DNA of 64,000 bases from Micromonospora rubida (GCF_009908295.1 NZ_JAAALO010000014.1:1-64000); one strand, 5' to 3'; positions 54,389 to 63,677 are shown, counted from the stretch's first letter. Notes: generated by a model from the sequence alone, not told the origin. Program-made: numbers and translations.

Positions 54389-55563
54389 CGACCCAGCTCC
54401 TCTTCCAGTGCGTCCATGAACGCGTCGACCTCGTCGAGGGTGTTGTAGACGTGCGGGCCGACCCGCAGGTAGCCCCGCCAACTGCAGATCACGTCCCGCG
54501 CGGCCAGCCGTCGCTTGACCGCCTCACCGTCTGCGACGTCCAGGCACACGACGCCGCCGCGCCGATGCGGCTCGGTCGGGCTGACCACCGTGATGCCGGC
54601 GGCCCCGGCGCGGGCCAGGATCCGGGACGTGCACGCCAGGGAGTGCTCCCGGATCGCGGCGACGCCCACGCCGGCCAGCAGGTCCAGGCCGACCTGGGAG
54701 ACCAGCGAGGTGAGCGGGAACGGGGTGCCGCCGGCGAACCGCTGGGCGCCGGCGGCCCAGCCGGTCGACGGCCGGAAGGTCAGCGCCCGGTCGCCGGCCT
54801 GCCAACCGGTCGCCGCCGGCTCCAGGGTCGGTGTCAGGTCGGGGCGGACGTAGAGGAAGGCCGTGCCGACCCCGCACAGCCACTTGTGCGAGCCGCCGAG
54901 GACGACGTCGACGCCGAGGGCCGTCACGTCCAGCGGCATGACCCCGACGCTCTGGAAGGCGTCCACCACCACCAGGGCGCCCACGTCGTGGGCGCGCGCG
55001 ACCAGGCGGGGCAGGTCGACGGTGGCCCCGGTGGAGAAGCTGGCGTGCGGCACGCACACCAGCAGCGTCCGCTCGTCGACGCGCCGGACGAGCGCGTCCT
55101 CGTCGAAGTCGGGGCCGCCGGTGCCGACCACGTCGAGCCGGGCGCCGTAGCGGCGGAACGCGTTCCACACGAACGGCACGGCCGGGAACTCCAGGTCGGT
55201 GATGACGACCCGGTCGCGCGGCGGGCGGTAGTCGAAGCAGGACGCGATCCGGCCGAGCAGGATGCTCAGGTTCGCGTCGGTGACCACGCTGCCCGGCGGG
55301 GCGCCGATGAACGCGGCCAGTCCGTCGGCGTACCGGTCGAGGCCCTCGTGCCAGCCCTGCCACGCGTCGTCCCGCCAGGTGCGCAACGTGTCCCAGTAGC
55401 CGGTGAGCACGCCCTGCGCCGCCCTCGGCACCGCGCCGGTCGAGTTGTTGTTCAGGTAGAGGCAGGTCTCCAGCAGGGGGAACTCGGCGCGCAGCGCGGC
55501 GTGCGCGGCGGCGTCGAGACACCGCGGCCCGCCGGTCGCGGATTCCAGTTCGGGTGCGCTCAC
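54385..55563 (-). CDS. Kynureninase-like PLP enzyme (class V aminotransferase fold)
   Basis: A 392-residue PLP enzyme. The cofactor lysine is Lys227 in GGSHKWL, with VVVDAFQSVG supplying the PLP-ring aspartate. The opening LYLNNNSTGAVPRAAQ and IGAPPGSVVTDANLSILLGRIASC match the kynureninase/isopenicillin-epimerase branch of class V. Kynureninase splits kynurenine into anthranilate and alanine; alternatives in this fold are desulfurase or C-S lyase, less likely beside tryptophan dioxygenase. The GTG start overlaps the upstream stop (GTGA). No arginine hallmark of kynureninase could be verified by eye. Confidence 0.82.
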   Translation of the reverse strand: MSAPELESATGGPRCLDAAAHAALRAEFPLLETCLYLNNNSTGAVPRAAQGVLTGYWDTLRTWRDDAWQGWHEGLDRYADGLAAFIGAPPGSVVTDANLSILLGRIASCFDYRPPRDRVVITDLEFPAVPFVWNAFRRYGARLDVVGTGGPDFDEDALVRRVDERTLLVCVPHASFSTGATVDLPRLVARAHDVGALVVVDAFQSVGVMPLDVTALGVDVVLGGSHKWLCGVGTAFLYVRPDLTPTLEPAATGWQAGDRALTFRPSTGWAAGAQRFAGGTPFPLTSLVSQVGLDLLAGVGVAAIREHSLACTSRILARAGAAGITVVSPTEPHRRGGVVCLDVADGEAVKRRLAARDVICSWRGYLRVGPHVYNTLDEVDAFMDALEEELGR

Positions 55564-56861
55564 TCGGGACAGCCTCCACTCGGTTCGGACGGGGCGGCCG
55601 GGTCGGGTTCGGCGGCGACGGCGGTGAAGACCGGGATCGCGCGGACCTCGGCCAGGTAGGGGGTCCCCTCGGTGTAGCCGGTGCCGGGCCGCTCGCCGAG
55701 CATCCGGACCGCCAGCCGGTGGTGGGTGCGGCGCCAGTGCAGCACCGTCGCCGCGAATTCGCGCATCCGCCCCTGCACCAGGTCGCGGTCCGCCCCGGCC
55801 AGCCGGCCGTCGCGGACGGCCGCCCGCAGCGCCGCGTCGACCGTCGGCCCCCCGGCGCGCACCCGGTCGCGCAGCTCGGGCACCGACCGGTAGGCGGCCG
55901 AGTCCAGCCGGGACCCCTCGGGGGTACGGCACAGCGACTCCATCAGCTTGTAGGAGCGGGACTGGATCGCGCTGGCCCCCTCGGTGTACGCCCGGAACGT
56001 CCGGAACGACTCCGGCTGCATGCTCGCCAGCAGCGAGAACAGGGGCGCGGCCGAGGCGAGCTGGTCCCGGGCGTACGCCAACCGGTCCGCCGCCGTGACG
56101 GCCCGTCCCGCGTCGAGCGCGTCGATCGCCGCGCGCAGCTCGTCGGCGAGCCCGGCGAAGACGCACTCGTAGGACTGGAGCACCCGGATGAACAGGTACT
56201 CGTCGTGCGACAGGTACACCGGCAGCATGCTCAGTCGCAGCGCCCGCTCCTCGGCGGCGCTGCGGTCGGCGGCGGCCAGGGCGTGCAGCGCCGCGACGGC
56301 CGCCGCCGGCCGGGGATCGTCGACGGTCAGGCCCAGCCGGGACAGCGCGGGGGTGACGGCCCGGACGCCCAGCCGGTAACGCTTGGCCACCAGCGCCGGC
56401 CCGGGCCGCTGCTCGGGCAGCAGGTCGGTGGCGTCGGTGGCGGCGGCCAGCTCGAACGCCAGGGCGTCGGCGACCAGGTGCACGAGCAGCCGGTCGCGGC
56501 CCTCACGGGTGGCGGCCAGCTCCGCCACCGGCCCGTCGTCGCCACTGCCACCGCCTCCGCCGTCGGGCAGCCCGAGCAGGCCCAACGCGAGGTAGCTGCG
56601 GTAGTCGTACCGACCGTCCCACTTGTCGAGCGCGACGTCGAGGAAGGCGCGCAGCAGCCGGGCGGGGCCGGAGTCCGCCGACCCGGTGCCGGTCGCCCGC
56701 GCGGCGACGTGCGACCTCGTCTCGTCGAGGAGGGCGAGCAACTCCTTTCCGACGAAGTGTTTGCCGGTCCGGTGGAACTCCGCCGTCACCGGGAGGTAGG
56801 GAAAACTGTCGGGATCGGCCCCACCGGACAGCCAGCTCGTCAGCTCGCGCACGAACCGCAC
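55560..56861 (-). CDS. Divergent tryptophan-dioxygenase-superfamily protein
   Basis: A 433-residue helical protein with traces of the heme tryptophan 2,3-dioxygenase fold: YLSHDEYLFIRVLQSYECVFAGLADELR resembles the HxELLFI..HxxxELW heme region, MQPESFRTFRAYTEGASAIQSRSYKLME resembles the MxPxxFxxFR..L segment, and WRRTHHRLAVRMLGERPGTGYTEGTPYL resembles the RHxxxxxRxIGxxxGTGGTxGxxYL end. It is about 150 residues longer than standard tryptophan dioxygenase and less conserved, so its reaction may differ, as with the related MarE oxygenase of maremycin. GTG start; 67 bp after the true dioxygenase gene. Confidence 0.72.
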   Translation of the reverse strand: MRFVRELTSWLSGGADPDSFPYLPVTAEFHRTGKHFVGKELLALLDETRSHVAARATGTGSADSGPARLLRAFLDVALDKWDGRYDYRSYLALGLLGLPDGGGGGSGDDGPVAELAATREGRDRLLVHLVADALAFELAAATDATDLLPEQRPGPALVAKRYRLGVRAVTPALSRLGLTVDDPRPAAAVAALHALAAADRSAAEERALRLSMLPVYLSHDEYLFIRVLQSYECVFAGLADELRAAIDALDAGRAVTAADRLAYARDQLASAAPLFSLLASMQPESFRTFRAYTEGASAIQSRSYKLMESLCRTPEGSRLDSAAYRSVPELRDRVRAGGPTVDAALRAAVRDGRLAGADRDLVQGRMREFAATVLHWRRTHHRLAVRMLGERPGTGYTEGTPYLAEVRAIPVFTAVAAEPDPAAPSEPSGGCPE

Positions 56862-56928
56862 CTCGACATTACAATTATGTAAAACACGGACGGTGACGTT
56901 CCGGCGAATTTCGAGCCGGCGAGATTCT

Positions 56929-57642
56929 TCAGGGCCGGTCCGGCTGGAAAATGTCCTCGGCCGGCGTGGCGGGGGCGACGCGCGCCTGCCACAGTTCCGG
57001 GAAGAACCGGTGGTCGATCAGCCTCGCGAGCATGGTGGCCGGGCTGCCCTCGGTGCCGGCGACGCCGTGGCCGCCGACCCGGATCGCGGCCTGGTAGTGC
57101 CGCACCCGCCAGAACGCGACCCGCTCGTCCCACTCCACCATGGCCTCGGCCAGCCGGTGCGCCGGGTCCGTCGGGTCCGCCCGGAGCAGCGTCGACAGGT
57201 CGGTCCCCCGCCGAGCGAGGTGGTCGGTGAAGGCCCGGCCGAGGTTCCGGCTCCCCGCCTGCACTCCGCGCCAGCCGGGCGACTCGGCGCCCGATCCGGT
57301 GCCGAGCGCCGGCTGCATCGCCTGGAAGACCGTCGGGGGCAGGTGTCGGAACATCTCCAGCTGGTCGGTGACCAGCCGCACCCCGAGCGTCGCCCGGGCC
57401 AGCAGCGGCTCGGCCGCCGCCGGCTCGTCGGCGGCCACCCGGGCGCCGGCCTCGGCCAGCTCGGCCCCCGCCAGCTTCAGCCACAGCTCGGTGGACTGGT
57501 GCACCACCTGGAAGAGCAGCTCGTCGCGGTGGATCATCTCCTCCGGGCGGCGCTGGAGCTCCAGCAGCGAGTCCGTGCGCATGTAGCGCGCGTAGTCGGT
57601 GGCGCCGTCGCCCGGCAGCACGGGTGAGTGGTCCCGCTTCAC
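56929..57642 (-). CDS. kynA: Tryptophan 2,3-dioxygenase
   Basis: A 237-residue heme dioxygenase that opens the indole ring of L-tryptophan to N-formylkynurenine. Marks are YARYMRTDSLLELQRRPEEMIHRDELLFQVVHQSTELWLKL (proximal region), QLEMFRHLPPTVFQAMQPALGTGSGAESPGWRGVQAGSR and the closing FWRVRHYQAAIRVGGHGVAGTEGSPATMLARLIDHRFFPELWQAR. The quoted blocks are read in order across the protein. It is somewhat short against the usual about 280 residues. The GTG is preferred for its GAAGGGAAA site. It is the first gene of a four-gene minus-strand operon. Confidence 0.88.
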   Translation of the reverse strand: MKRDHSPVLPGDGATDYARYMRTDSLLELQRRPEEMIHRDELLFQVVHQSTELWLKLAGAELAEAGARVAADEPAAAEPLLARATLGVRLVTDQLEMFRHLPPTVFQAMQPALGTGSGAESPGWRGVQAGSRNLGRAFTDHLARRGTDLSTLLRADPTDPAHRLAEAMVEWDERVAFWRVRHYQAAIRVGGHGVAGTEGSPATMLARLIDHRFFPELWQARVAPATPAEDIFQPDRP

Positions 57643-57943
57643 GGAATAATTTCCCTTCGATCGACACCGGTGACCCTGCACCCGACGCACGACGGATCAG
57701 CGGCAGCCATTATTAAACGACGAAAGGCAATGTGTCACGCCCTGGTAGCGGACTGTCCCGCAGTGTCACCAATGGGTCCGTCTCCGCTGTTTTCATAGCA
57801 ATTCCCGTACCGTTTAGCACGGTAATCCATCGCAGTCAATCCCCGGTGGGCCGGCCGGAACGTCCCGGCGCGGAAGGGCCGGGGCGGGCTTTGGGCAGGC
57901 AGGAAGATGATCGCGGCGCCCGACCGGCGGTACGGTGCTCGCC
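57643..57943. promoter_or_regulatory. Divergent promoter region of the tryptophan operon
   Basis: This 301-bp gap between the tryptophan dioxygenase gene and the lipid kinase gene is unusually A/T-rich near 57710-57720 (ATTATTAAACGACG) and 57781-57830. It holds two direct GTGTCAC copies 31 bp apart (57732-57738 and 57763-57769) and an inverted repeat TACCGT-N5-ACGGTA (57808-57824). These are candidate operators for the operon. Confidence 0.45.
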
Positions 57944-58876
57944 GTGACCGCTGCCGACCGCACCGCCCCCGGCCCGGACCCCGACGGCCCCGTCGCCGTG
58001 CTCGCCAACCCGACGGCCGGCCGGGGACGGCACCGGGGACTGCTGCCCGGCGTGCTGGAGCGGCTGGCCCGGGCGGGCCGGCCGGTGCGCCTGCTGGAGG
58101 CGCACACGGCCGCCCAGGCGGAGCGGGCGTGCCACGCGGCGCTGGCCGACGGGATCGCCGCGCTGGTGACGGTGGGCGGGGACGGGACCGTGCACCACGG
58201 ACTCCAGGCGGTCGCCGCAACGGCCGTGCCGTTCGGGGTGGTGCCGGCCGGCACCGGCAACGACTTCGCCGCCGACACCGGCTTCCCCACCGATCCGCTC
58301 GCCGCCGCGGCGGCGATCGCCGACGCCCTGCGGGCCGGCCGGACCGGCCCGGTCGACCTGGCCCGGATGACCCGGCCGGACGGCCCACCCCGCTGGTACG
58401 GGGCGGTGCTCGCCGCCGGGTTCGACGCGATCGTCAACGAGCGGGCCAACCGGATGCGCCACCCGCGCGGCCCCCGCCGGTACGACCTGGCGATCCTGGT
58501 CGAGCTGGCCCGGCTACGCCCCCGCCGGTACACGCTGCGGCTGGACGGCGAGCCGTTGCAGGTCGACGCGGTGCTGGTCGCGGTCGGCAACTGCGCCAGC
58601 TACGGCGGCGGGATGCGGATCTGCCCGGACGCGGACCCGACCGACGGGCTGCTCGACGTGGTGGTCGGCGGCCGGTTCGACCGGCGCACCCTGGTCCGGG
58701 TGAAGCCGCGCATCTACCGGGGCACCCACGTCAAGCATCCGCTGGTGAGCAGCCACCGGGCCCGGACGGTGGAACTGGCCGCCGAGGGCATCACCACCTA
58801 CGCCGACGGGGAGCGGGCCCTCGACCTGCCGGTGACCGTCACCGCCGTGCCGGGCGCGGTCCGGCTGCTGCGGTGA
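57944..58876 (+). CDS. Diacylglycerol-kinase-family lipid kinase
   Basis: A 310-residue protein of the DAGK/sphingosine kinase/NAD kinase-like fold. VAVLANPTAGRGRH is the N-terminal phosphate-binding loop, and VTVGGDGTVHHGLQAV (near 75-90) contains the GGDGT nucleotide motif. PFGVVPAGTGNDFAADTGFP and YGGGMRICPDADPTDGLLDVVVGG are typical of actinobacterial lipid kinases. It probably phosphorylates diacylglycerol or a related lipid at the membrane. GTG at 57944; a GTG three codons earlier (57935) is possible. Followed by a convergent HAD hydrolase gene. Confidence 0.92.
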   Translation: MTAADRTAPGPDPDGPVAVLANPTAGRGRHRGLLPGVLERLARAGRPVRLLEAHTAAQAERACHAALADGIAALVTVGGDGTVHHGLQAVAATAVPFGVVPAGTGNDFAADTGFPTDPLAAAAAIADALRAGRTGPVDLARMTRPDGPPRWYGAVLAAGFDAIVNERANRMRHPRGPRRYDLAILVELARLRPRRYTLRLDGEPLQVDAVLVAVGNCASYGGGMRICPDADPTDGLLDVVVGGRFDRRTLVRVKPRIYRGTHVKHPLVSSHRARTVELAAEGITTYADGERALDLPVTVTAVPGAVRLLR

Positions 58877-58930
58877 CCAGGGGTGGGCGGCGGCCGGGCA
58901 CCCCGCGCCGTCACCGGGGCCCGGGCGGGG

Positions 58931-59710
58931 TCAGCGCGGCAGGGCCAGGCCGAGCACCGATCCCAGCCCGTTGGGCCGGCCCGGCTCGGCCTCGGGCAGC
59001 ACCAGCGCCGCGCAGCCGGCCCGCACCGCCCCGGCGTCGGCCGCGGTGTCGCCCACCATCAGCGCCCGTTCCGGGTCCACCCCGAGCATCCCGCAGGCCC
59101 GCCAGAAGATCCCCGGGTCCGGCTTGCAGCGCCCCACCTCGTACGACAGGGCGTACGCGTCGATCAGCCCGTCGAGGCCCCAGGCGGCGAAGAACGGCCG
59201 GATGTCGAAGCCGATGTTGCTGACCACCGCCACCTTCACCCCGGCCTCCCGCAGCGCCGCCAGGGTCGGCGCGGCGTCCGGGTACGGCACCCAGCCCTCG
59301 GGCATCAGCACCCGGTCGTAGAGCGCGTCGGCCAGCCCGTCGATCCCGGCGTCCACGGTCGCCGCCAGCCCCGTGTACGCGCCCCGGTGGGCGTGCGGGT
59401 AGAGATCCCGGTCGGCCCACAGCTCGGCCAGCGCCGGCGGCACCCGGGCCGGCAGCGGCCCGCCCGCCCGGCCCGCCGTGAGCAGCCGGTCGGCAAGGCC
59501 GGTGGCCCGGGCCCGCTCCAGGGTCGCCCCGCAGGCCGCCGCGGCGGCCAGCACCCAGTCGTGCGGCTTCTCCACCTGGGCGAGGGTGCCGTGGAAGTCG
59601 AACAGCACCGCCTCCACGGGCCGGCGGGACGCCTGGGCGCTGGCGGCGGCGTCGATGCCGCGCGGCGGGGTCGGGCGGGGCGGTTCGGCATGGTCCGGCA
59701 CGCCGTGCAC
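58931..59710 (-). CDS. HAD-family hydrolase
   Basis: A 259-residue haloacid-dehalogenase-type phosphatase. Motif I is VLFDFHGTL (Asp nucleophile; the second motif Asp is replaced by His, DFHGT instead of DxDGT), motif II is VAVVSNIGFD, motif III is CKPDPGIFW and motif IV is ALMVGDTAADAGAV. The DFHGT change lowers certainty about phosphatase rate but is found in active relatives. The cap domain lies between about 45 and 130. GTG 59710 or 59701 is the start. Divergent from helY by 77 bp; the substrate is unknown. Confidence 0.87.
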   Translation of the reverse strand: MHGVPDHAEPPRPTPPRGIDAAASAQASRRPVEAVLFDFHGTLAQVEKPHDWVLAAAAACGATLERARATGLADRLLTAGRAGGPLPARVPPALAELWADRDLYPHAHRGAYTGLAATVDAGIDGLADALYDRVLMPEGWVPYPDAAPTLAALREAGVKVAVVSNIGFDIRPFFAAWGLDGLIDAYALSYEVGRCKPDPGIFWRACGMLGVDPERALMVGDTAADAGAVRAGCAALVLPEAEPGRPNGLGSVLGLALPR

Positions 59711-59787
59711 CCTACCGACCGCCCTGGACGCCGGTGTCGGACGGCCTTGACGGGTGGTCCCGCGACGCACGCATTAATCTTGACGGC

Positions 59788-62589
59788 ATGTCTAGCCCCG
59801 CCGAACGGTACGCCGCAGCCCGCCGCCGGGCCGCGCAGGCCTCACAGTTCCCGGCGTTGGACGAGTTCGCCCTTGACCTGGGGTTCGATCTCGACGACTT
59901 CCAACGGGAGTCGTGCCAGGCGTTGGAACGGGGCAGCGGGGTGCTGGTCTGCGCCCCCACCGGCGCCGGCAAGACGGTGGTCGGCGAGTTCGCCGTACAC
60001 CTGGCCCTGCGTGGCACCCCCGCCCAGCCGGCGGGCGCCGACGGCGCCGACGCGGCGCCCACCAGGCGCAAGTGCTTCTACACCACCCCGATCAAGGCGC
60101 TGTCCAACCAGAAGTACCACGACCTGGTGGACCGCTACGGGGCCGAGCAGGTCGGCCTGCTCACGGGCGACAACGCCATCAACGGGGACGCTCCGGTGGT
60201 GGTGATGACCACCGAGGTGCTGCGCAACATGCTCTACGCGGGCTCGGCCACCCTTCAGGGCCTGGCCTACGTGGTGATGGACGAGGTGCACTACCTCGCC
60301 GACCGGTTCCGCGGCGGCGTGTGGGAGGAGGTGATCATCCACCTGCCCGCCTCGGTCACCCTGGTCTCGCTGTCCGCGACGGTCTCCAACGCCGAGGAGT
60401 TCGCCGACTGGCTGGTCACCGTGCGTGGCGAGACGACGGTGGTGGTCAGCGAGCACCGACCGGTGCCGCTGTGGCAGCACATGCTGGTCGGCAAGCGGAT
60501 GTTCGACCTGTTCCACGACGCCGACGCCGCCCGCAAGCACGACGTGCACCCGGAGCTGCTGCGCTACACCCGCGACACGATGCGCCGGCTGGAGCTCGGC
60601 GAGGGGCGTAGCGCCGGCCCCGGCGCCGGGCGGCGCGGCCCCCGCTGGCGCGGCCCGCTGCGCCCCGACATCGTCGACCGGCTCGACCGGGAGGGGCTGC
60701 TCCCGGCGATCCTGTTCATCTTCAGCCGCGCCGGCTGTGCCGCCGCCGTGCAGCAGTGCCTCGCCGCCGGCCTGCGGCTGACGTCGGCGGAGGAACGCAC
60801 CGAGATCCGCCGGGTCGTCGAGAGCCGGGTCACCGCCATTCCCGGCGAGGACCTGACGGTCCTGGGCTACTGGGAGTGGCTCGACGGCCTGGAGCGCGGG
60901 CTGGCCTCCCACCACGCCGGCATGCTCCCGGTGTTCAAGGAGATCGTCGAGGAGCTGTTCGTCCGCGGCCTGGTCAAGGCGGTCTTCGCCACCGAGACGC
61001 TCGCCCTGGGCATCAACATGCCGGCCCGCTGCGTCGTGCTGGAGCGCCTGGTCAAGTACAACGGCGAGGCGCACGTCGACCTGACGCCGGGGGAGTACAC
61101 CCAGCTCACCGGCCGGGCCGGCCGCCGGGGCATCGACGTGGAGGGGCACGCCGTCGTCGTCTGGTCCCCGGAGACCGACCCCCGGCACGTCGCCGGCCTG
61201 GCCTCCACCCGCACCTACCCGCTGCGCTCCAGCTTCCGCCCGTCCTACAACATGGCCGTCAACCTCGTCGGCACCGTCGGCGCGGAGCCGGCAAGGGTGC
61301 TGCTGGAGTCCTCGTTCGCGCAGTTCCAGGCGGACCGGTCGGTGGTCGGCCTGGCCCGCCAGGTGCAGCGCAACACCGAGACCATCGACGCGTACGGCGT
61401 GGAGGCCGGCTGCCATCACGGTGACTTCGACGAGTACTTCGCCCTGCGGGTGGCCATCGCCGACCGGGAACGCGCCGTCGCCCGGCAGGGCCAGCACCAG
61501 CGCAAGGCCGCGGCGGTGGAGTCGCTGGAGCGGCTGCGCGTCGGCGACGTGATCCGGGTGCCGTCCGGGCGGCGTGCCGGCCTCGCGGTGGTGCTCGACC
61601 CGGCCACCGGCGGGTTCGGCGAGCCCCGCCCGCTGGTGCTCACCCAGGACCGCTGGGCCGGCCGGGTCGGCCCCGGCGACTTCACCACCCCGGCCGAGGT
61701 GCTCGCCCGCATCCGGGTGCCCAAGCACTTCAACCACCGTTCCCCGGGGGCCCGCCGGGACCTCGCCGCCGAGGTCAGCGGCACCGGGCTGGACCGGCAC
61801 GGCGGTCGCCGCGGCGGCCGGACCCGGCAGGGCGCCGGCGAGGACCACGCGATCAGCCAGCTCCGCTCCGAGCTGCGCCGGCACCCCTGCCACGCCTGCC
61901 CGGACCGGGAGGAGCACGCCCGCTGGGCGGAGCGCAGCCGCCGGCTGGAGCGCGACACCGAGGAGCTGCGCCAGCGGGTCGCCGGTCGCACCGGCTCGCT
62001 GGCCCGCACGTTCGACCGGATCGTCGCGCTGCTCACCGCGCGCGGCTACCTGTCCGCCGACGGCGCGGTCACCGACGCCGGTCGGATGCTCGGCCGGATC
62101 TGGACGGAGGCCGACCTGCTGGTCGCCGAGTGCCTGCGCCGGGGCGTCTGGGACGGTCTGTCCCCGTCGGAGCTGGCCGCCGCCGTGTCGGTGGTGGTCT
62201 TCGAGGCCCGCCGGGACGTCGACGAGCGGGCGTCGCTGCCGCGTGGGCCGGTCGCCGAGGCCGTCGAGGAGACGCTGAAGCTGTGGGGGGAGATCGAGGC
62301 CGACGAGGCAGCCCGGGGCCTCACGGTCACCCGCGAGCCGGACCTCGGCTTCGCCTGGCCGGTCTACCGGTGGGCGCGGGGTGAGGCCCTGGCGAAGGTG
62401 CTGGCCAGCGGCCACGAGCTCGACGGGGAGATGCCGGCCGGTGACTTCGTCCGCTGGGCCCGGCAGGTGGTCGACCTGCTCGGCCAGCTCGCCGACTCCG
62501 GCGGGGCGTCCACCGAGCTGCGGGCCACCGCCCGACAGGCCATCGCCGCCGTGAACCGGGGCGTCCTGGCGTACCACGCCACCGCCTGA
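59788..62589 (+). CDS. helY: HelY-type DEAD/DEAH helicase
   Basis: A 933-residue superfamily-2 helicase of the Ski2/Mtr4/HelY group. Walker A is APTGAGKT near residue 56, DEVH box in VVMDEVHYLADRFRG near 164, SAT in LVSLSATVSNAEEF, and motif VI QLTGRAGRRGID. A C-terminal winged and helical-bundle region follows, with an insert rich in charged residues and a CHACPDREEH cysteine pair near 710. It likely unwinds structured RNA or RNA-DNA. ATG start with weak ribosome-binding site. The facing 5'-3' exonuclease gene matches the Mycobacterium tuberculosis helY neighbourhood, supporting the name. Confidence 0.93.
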   Translation: MSSPAERYAAARRRAAQASQFPALDEFALDLGFDLDDFQRESCQALERGSGVLVCAPTGAGKTVVGEFAVHLALRGTPAQPAGADGADAAPTRRKCFYTTPIKALSNQKYHDLVDRYGAEQVGLLTGDNAINGDAPVVVMTTEVLRNMLYAGSATLQGLAYVVMDEVHYLADRFRGGVWEEVIIHLPASVTLVSLSATVSNAEEFADWLVTVRGETTVVVSEHRPVPLWQHMLVGKRMFDLFHDADAARKHDVHPELLRYTRDTMRRLELGEGRSAGPGAGRRGPRWRGPLRPDIVDRLDREGLLPAILFIFSRAGCAAAVQQCLAAGLRLTSAEERTEIRRVVESRVTAIPGEDLTVLGYWEWLDGLERGLASHHAGMLPVFKEIVEELFVRGLVKAVFATETLALGINMPARCVVLERLVKYNGEAHVDLTPGEYTQLTGRAGRRGIDVEGHAVVVWSPETDPRHVAGLASTRTYPLRSSFRPSYNMAVNLVGTVGAEPARVLLESSFAQFQADRSVVGLARQVQRNTETIDAYGVEAGCHHGDFDEYFALRVAIADRERAVARQGQHQRKAAAVESLERLRVGDVIRVPSGRRAGLAVVLDPATGGFGEPRPLVLTQDRWAGRVGPGDFTTPAEVLARIRVPKHFNHRSPGARRDLAAEVSGTGLDRHGGRRGGRTRQGAGEDHAISQLRSELRRHPCHACPDREEHARWAERSRRLERDTEELRQRVAGRTGSLARTFDRIVALLTARGYLSADGAVTDAGRMLGRIWTEADLLVAECLRRGVWDGLSPSELAAAVSVVVFEARRDVDERASLPRGPVAEAVEETLKLWGEIEADEAARGLTVTREPDLGFAWPVYRWARGEALAKVLASGHELDGEMPAGDFVRWARQVVDLLGQLADSGGASTELRATARQAIAAVNRGVLAYHATA

Positions 62590-62641
62590 TCATCACCGGT
62601 GCGGCCGGCGGGGACTGTGGCTTGGTCGGCCGTCGGTGGGG

Positions 62642-63562
62642 TCAGCCCTGGGCGGCGAGGGCGTCGACGAGCCGGCGGCAGGACCCCGCCAGGTTCCACC
62701 GCTGGGCCAGCTCCATCAGCCGGTCGGGGGCCACCGGAGCGGTCGGCAGCGCGGTCGGCAGCTCCGGCAGCGGCACGTCCAGCGCCACCCGCACCACCTT
62801 CGGCGCGACGGCCAGGTAGTCCCGGGCGGCGTCGAGCTTCGCCCGCAGCCCGGGGGCGAACCCGGAGCCCGGATCGTCGAGGGCGGCGAGGATGCCGTCG
62901 AGGTCGCCGTGCCGGTCGATCAGCCGGGCGGCGGTCTTCTCCCCGACGCCGGCCACCCCCGGCAGCCCGTCGCTCGGGTCGCCGCGCAGGGCCGCGAAGT
63001 CGGCGTACCGGTTGGCGGGCACCCCGTAGCGGGACCGCACCGCCGCGTCGTCGCAGTCCTCCAGCTTCGCCACGCCCCGCCCGACGTAGAGCAGCCGCAC
63101 CCCACGGTCGTCGTCGATGAGCTGGAACAGGTCCCGGTCGCCGGAGACCACCTCCACCGGCGCCTCCTGGGTGACCGACAGGGTGCCCAGCACGTCGTCG
63201 GCCTCGTAACCGGCGGCGCCGACGACGGTGATGCCGATCGCGGCCAGCACGTCCAGGATCATCGGCACCTGCGGGGTGAGGGTGTCCGGCACCACCTCGC
63301 CGCCCTCCGGCGCGAGCCGGTGCGCCTTGTACGACGGCAGCAGCGCCACCCGCCAGTCCGGCCGCCAGTCGTGGTCCATCGCGCAGACCATCCGGTCTGG
63401 GCGGCGGGTGCGGATCAGCGAGGCGAGCATGTCGAGGAAGCCGCGCACCGCGTTGACCGGGGTGCCGTCCTCGGCCTTCGCCGCGGACTCGGGGACGCCG
63501 AAGTAGGCCCGGAAGTAGAGGCTGGGAGCGTCGATCAGCATGATCGGGGATCGGTGTGCCAC
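62642..63562 (-). CDS. 5'-3' exonuclease of the PolI N-domain/FEN type
   Basis: A 306-residue free-standing flap nuclease. Acidic metal-binding clusters are LIDAPSLYFRAYFG, MDHDWRPDWR, AAGYEADDVLGTL and VVSGDRDLFQLID; the helix-hairpin-helix is LPGVAGVGEKTAARLI. It removes 5' flaps or RNA primers in replication and repair. GTG at 63562 gives the full length; ATG at 63541 (MLIDAPS) is nearly as likely, and neither has a clear ribosome-binding site. It is convergent with helY across a 52-bp gap with no terminator seen. Confidence 0.92.
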   Translation of the reverse strand: MAHRSPIMLIDAPSLYFRAYFGVPESAAKAEDGTPVNAVRGFLDMLASLIRTRRPDRMVCAMDHDWRPDWRVALLPSYKAHRLAPEGGEVVPDTLTPQVPMILDVLAAIGITVVGAAGYEADDVLGTLSVTQEAPVEVVSGDRDLFQLIDDDRGVRLLYVGRGVAKLEDCDDAAVRSRYGVPANRYADFAALRGDPSDGLPGVAGVGEKTAARLIDRHGDLDGILAALDDPGSGFAPGLRAKLDAARDYLAVAPKVVRVALDVPLPELPTALPTAPVAPDRLMELAQRWNLAGSCRRLVDALAAQG

Positions 63563-63623
63563 GCCGGACAGCGTGGCACAACCCCCCGACGATCCGGGTA
63601 CGGCGCGGCGGTCAGCGCGCTAT

Positions 63624-63677
63624 GGAGCTGCCCCGTTTGTGCTGTCGATGGAGCGGGAGCGTGGACGGGGCAGCTCC
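63624..63677. repeat. 13-bp inverted repeat with 28-nt spacer
   Basis: GGAGCTGCCCCGT (63624-63636) and its exact complement (63665-63677) flank 28 bp. It lies in the 224-bp gap between the exonuclease start and the gene cut by the window end. It may be a terminator for that gene, read on the minus strand, or a remnant element end. Nothing else was recognised in the gap. Confidence 0.6.
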
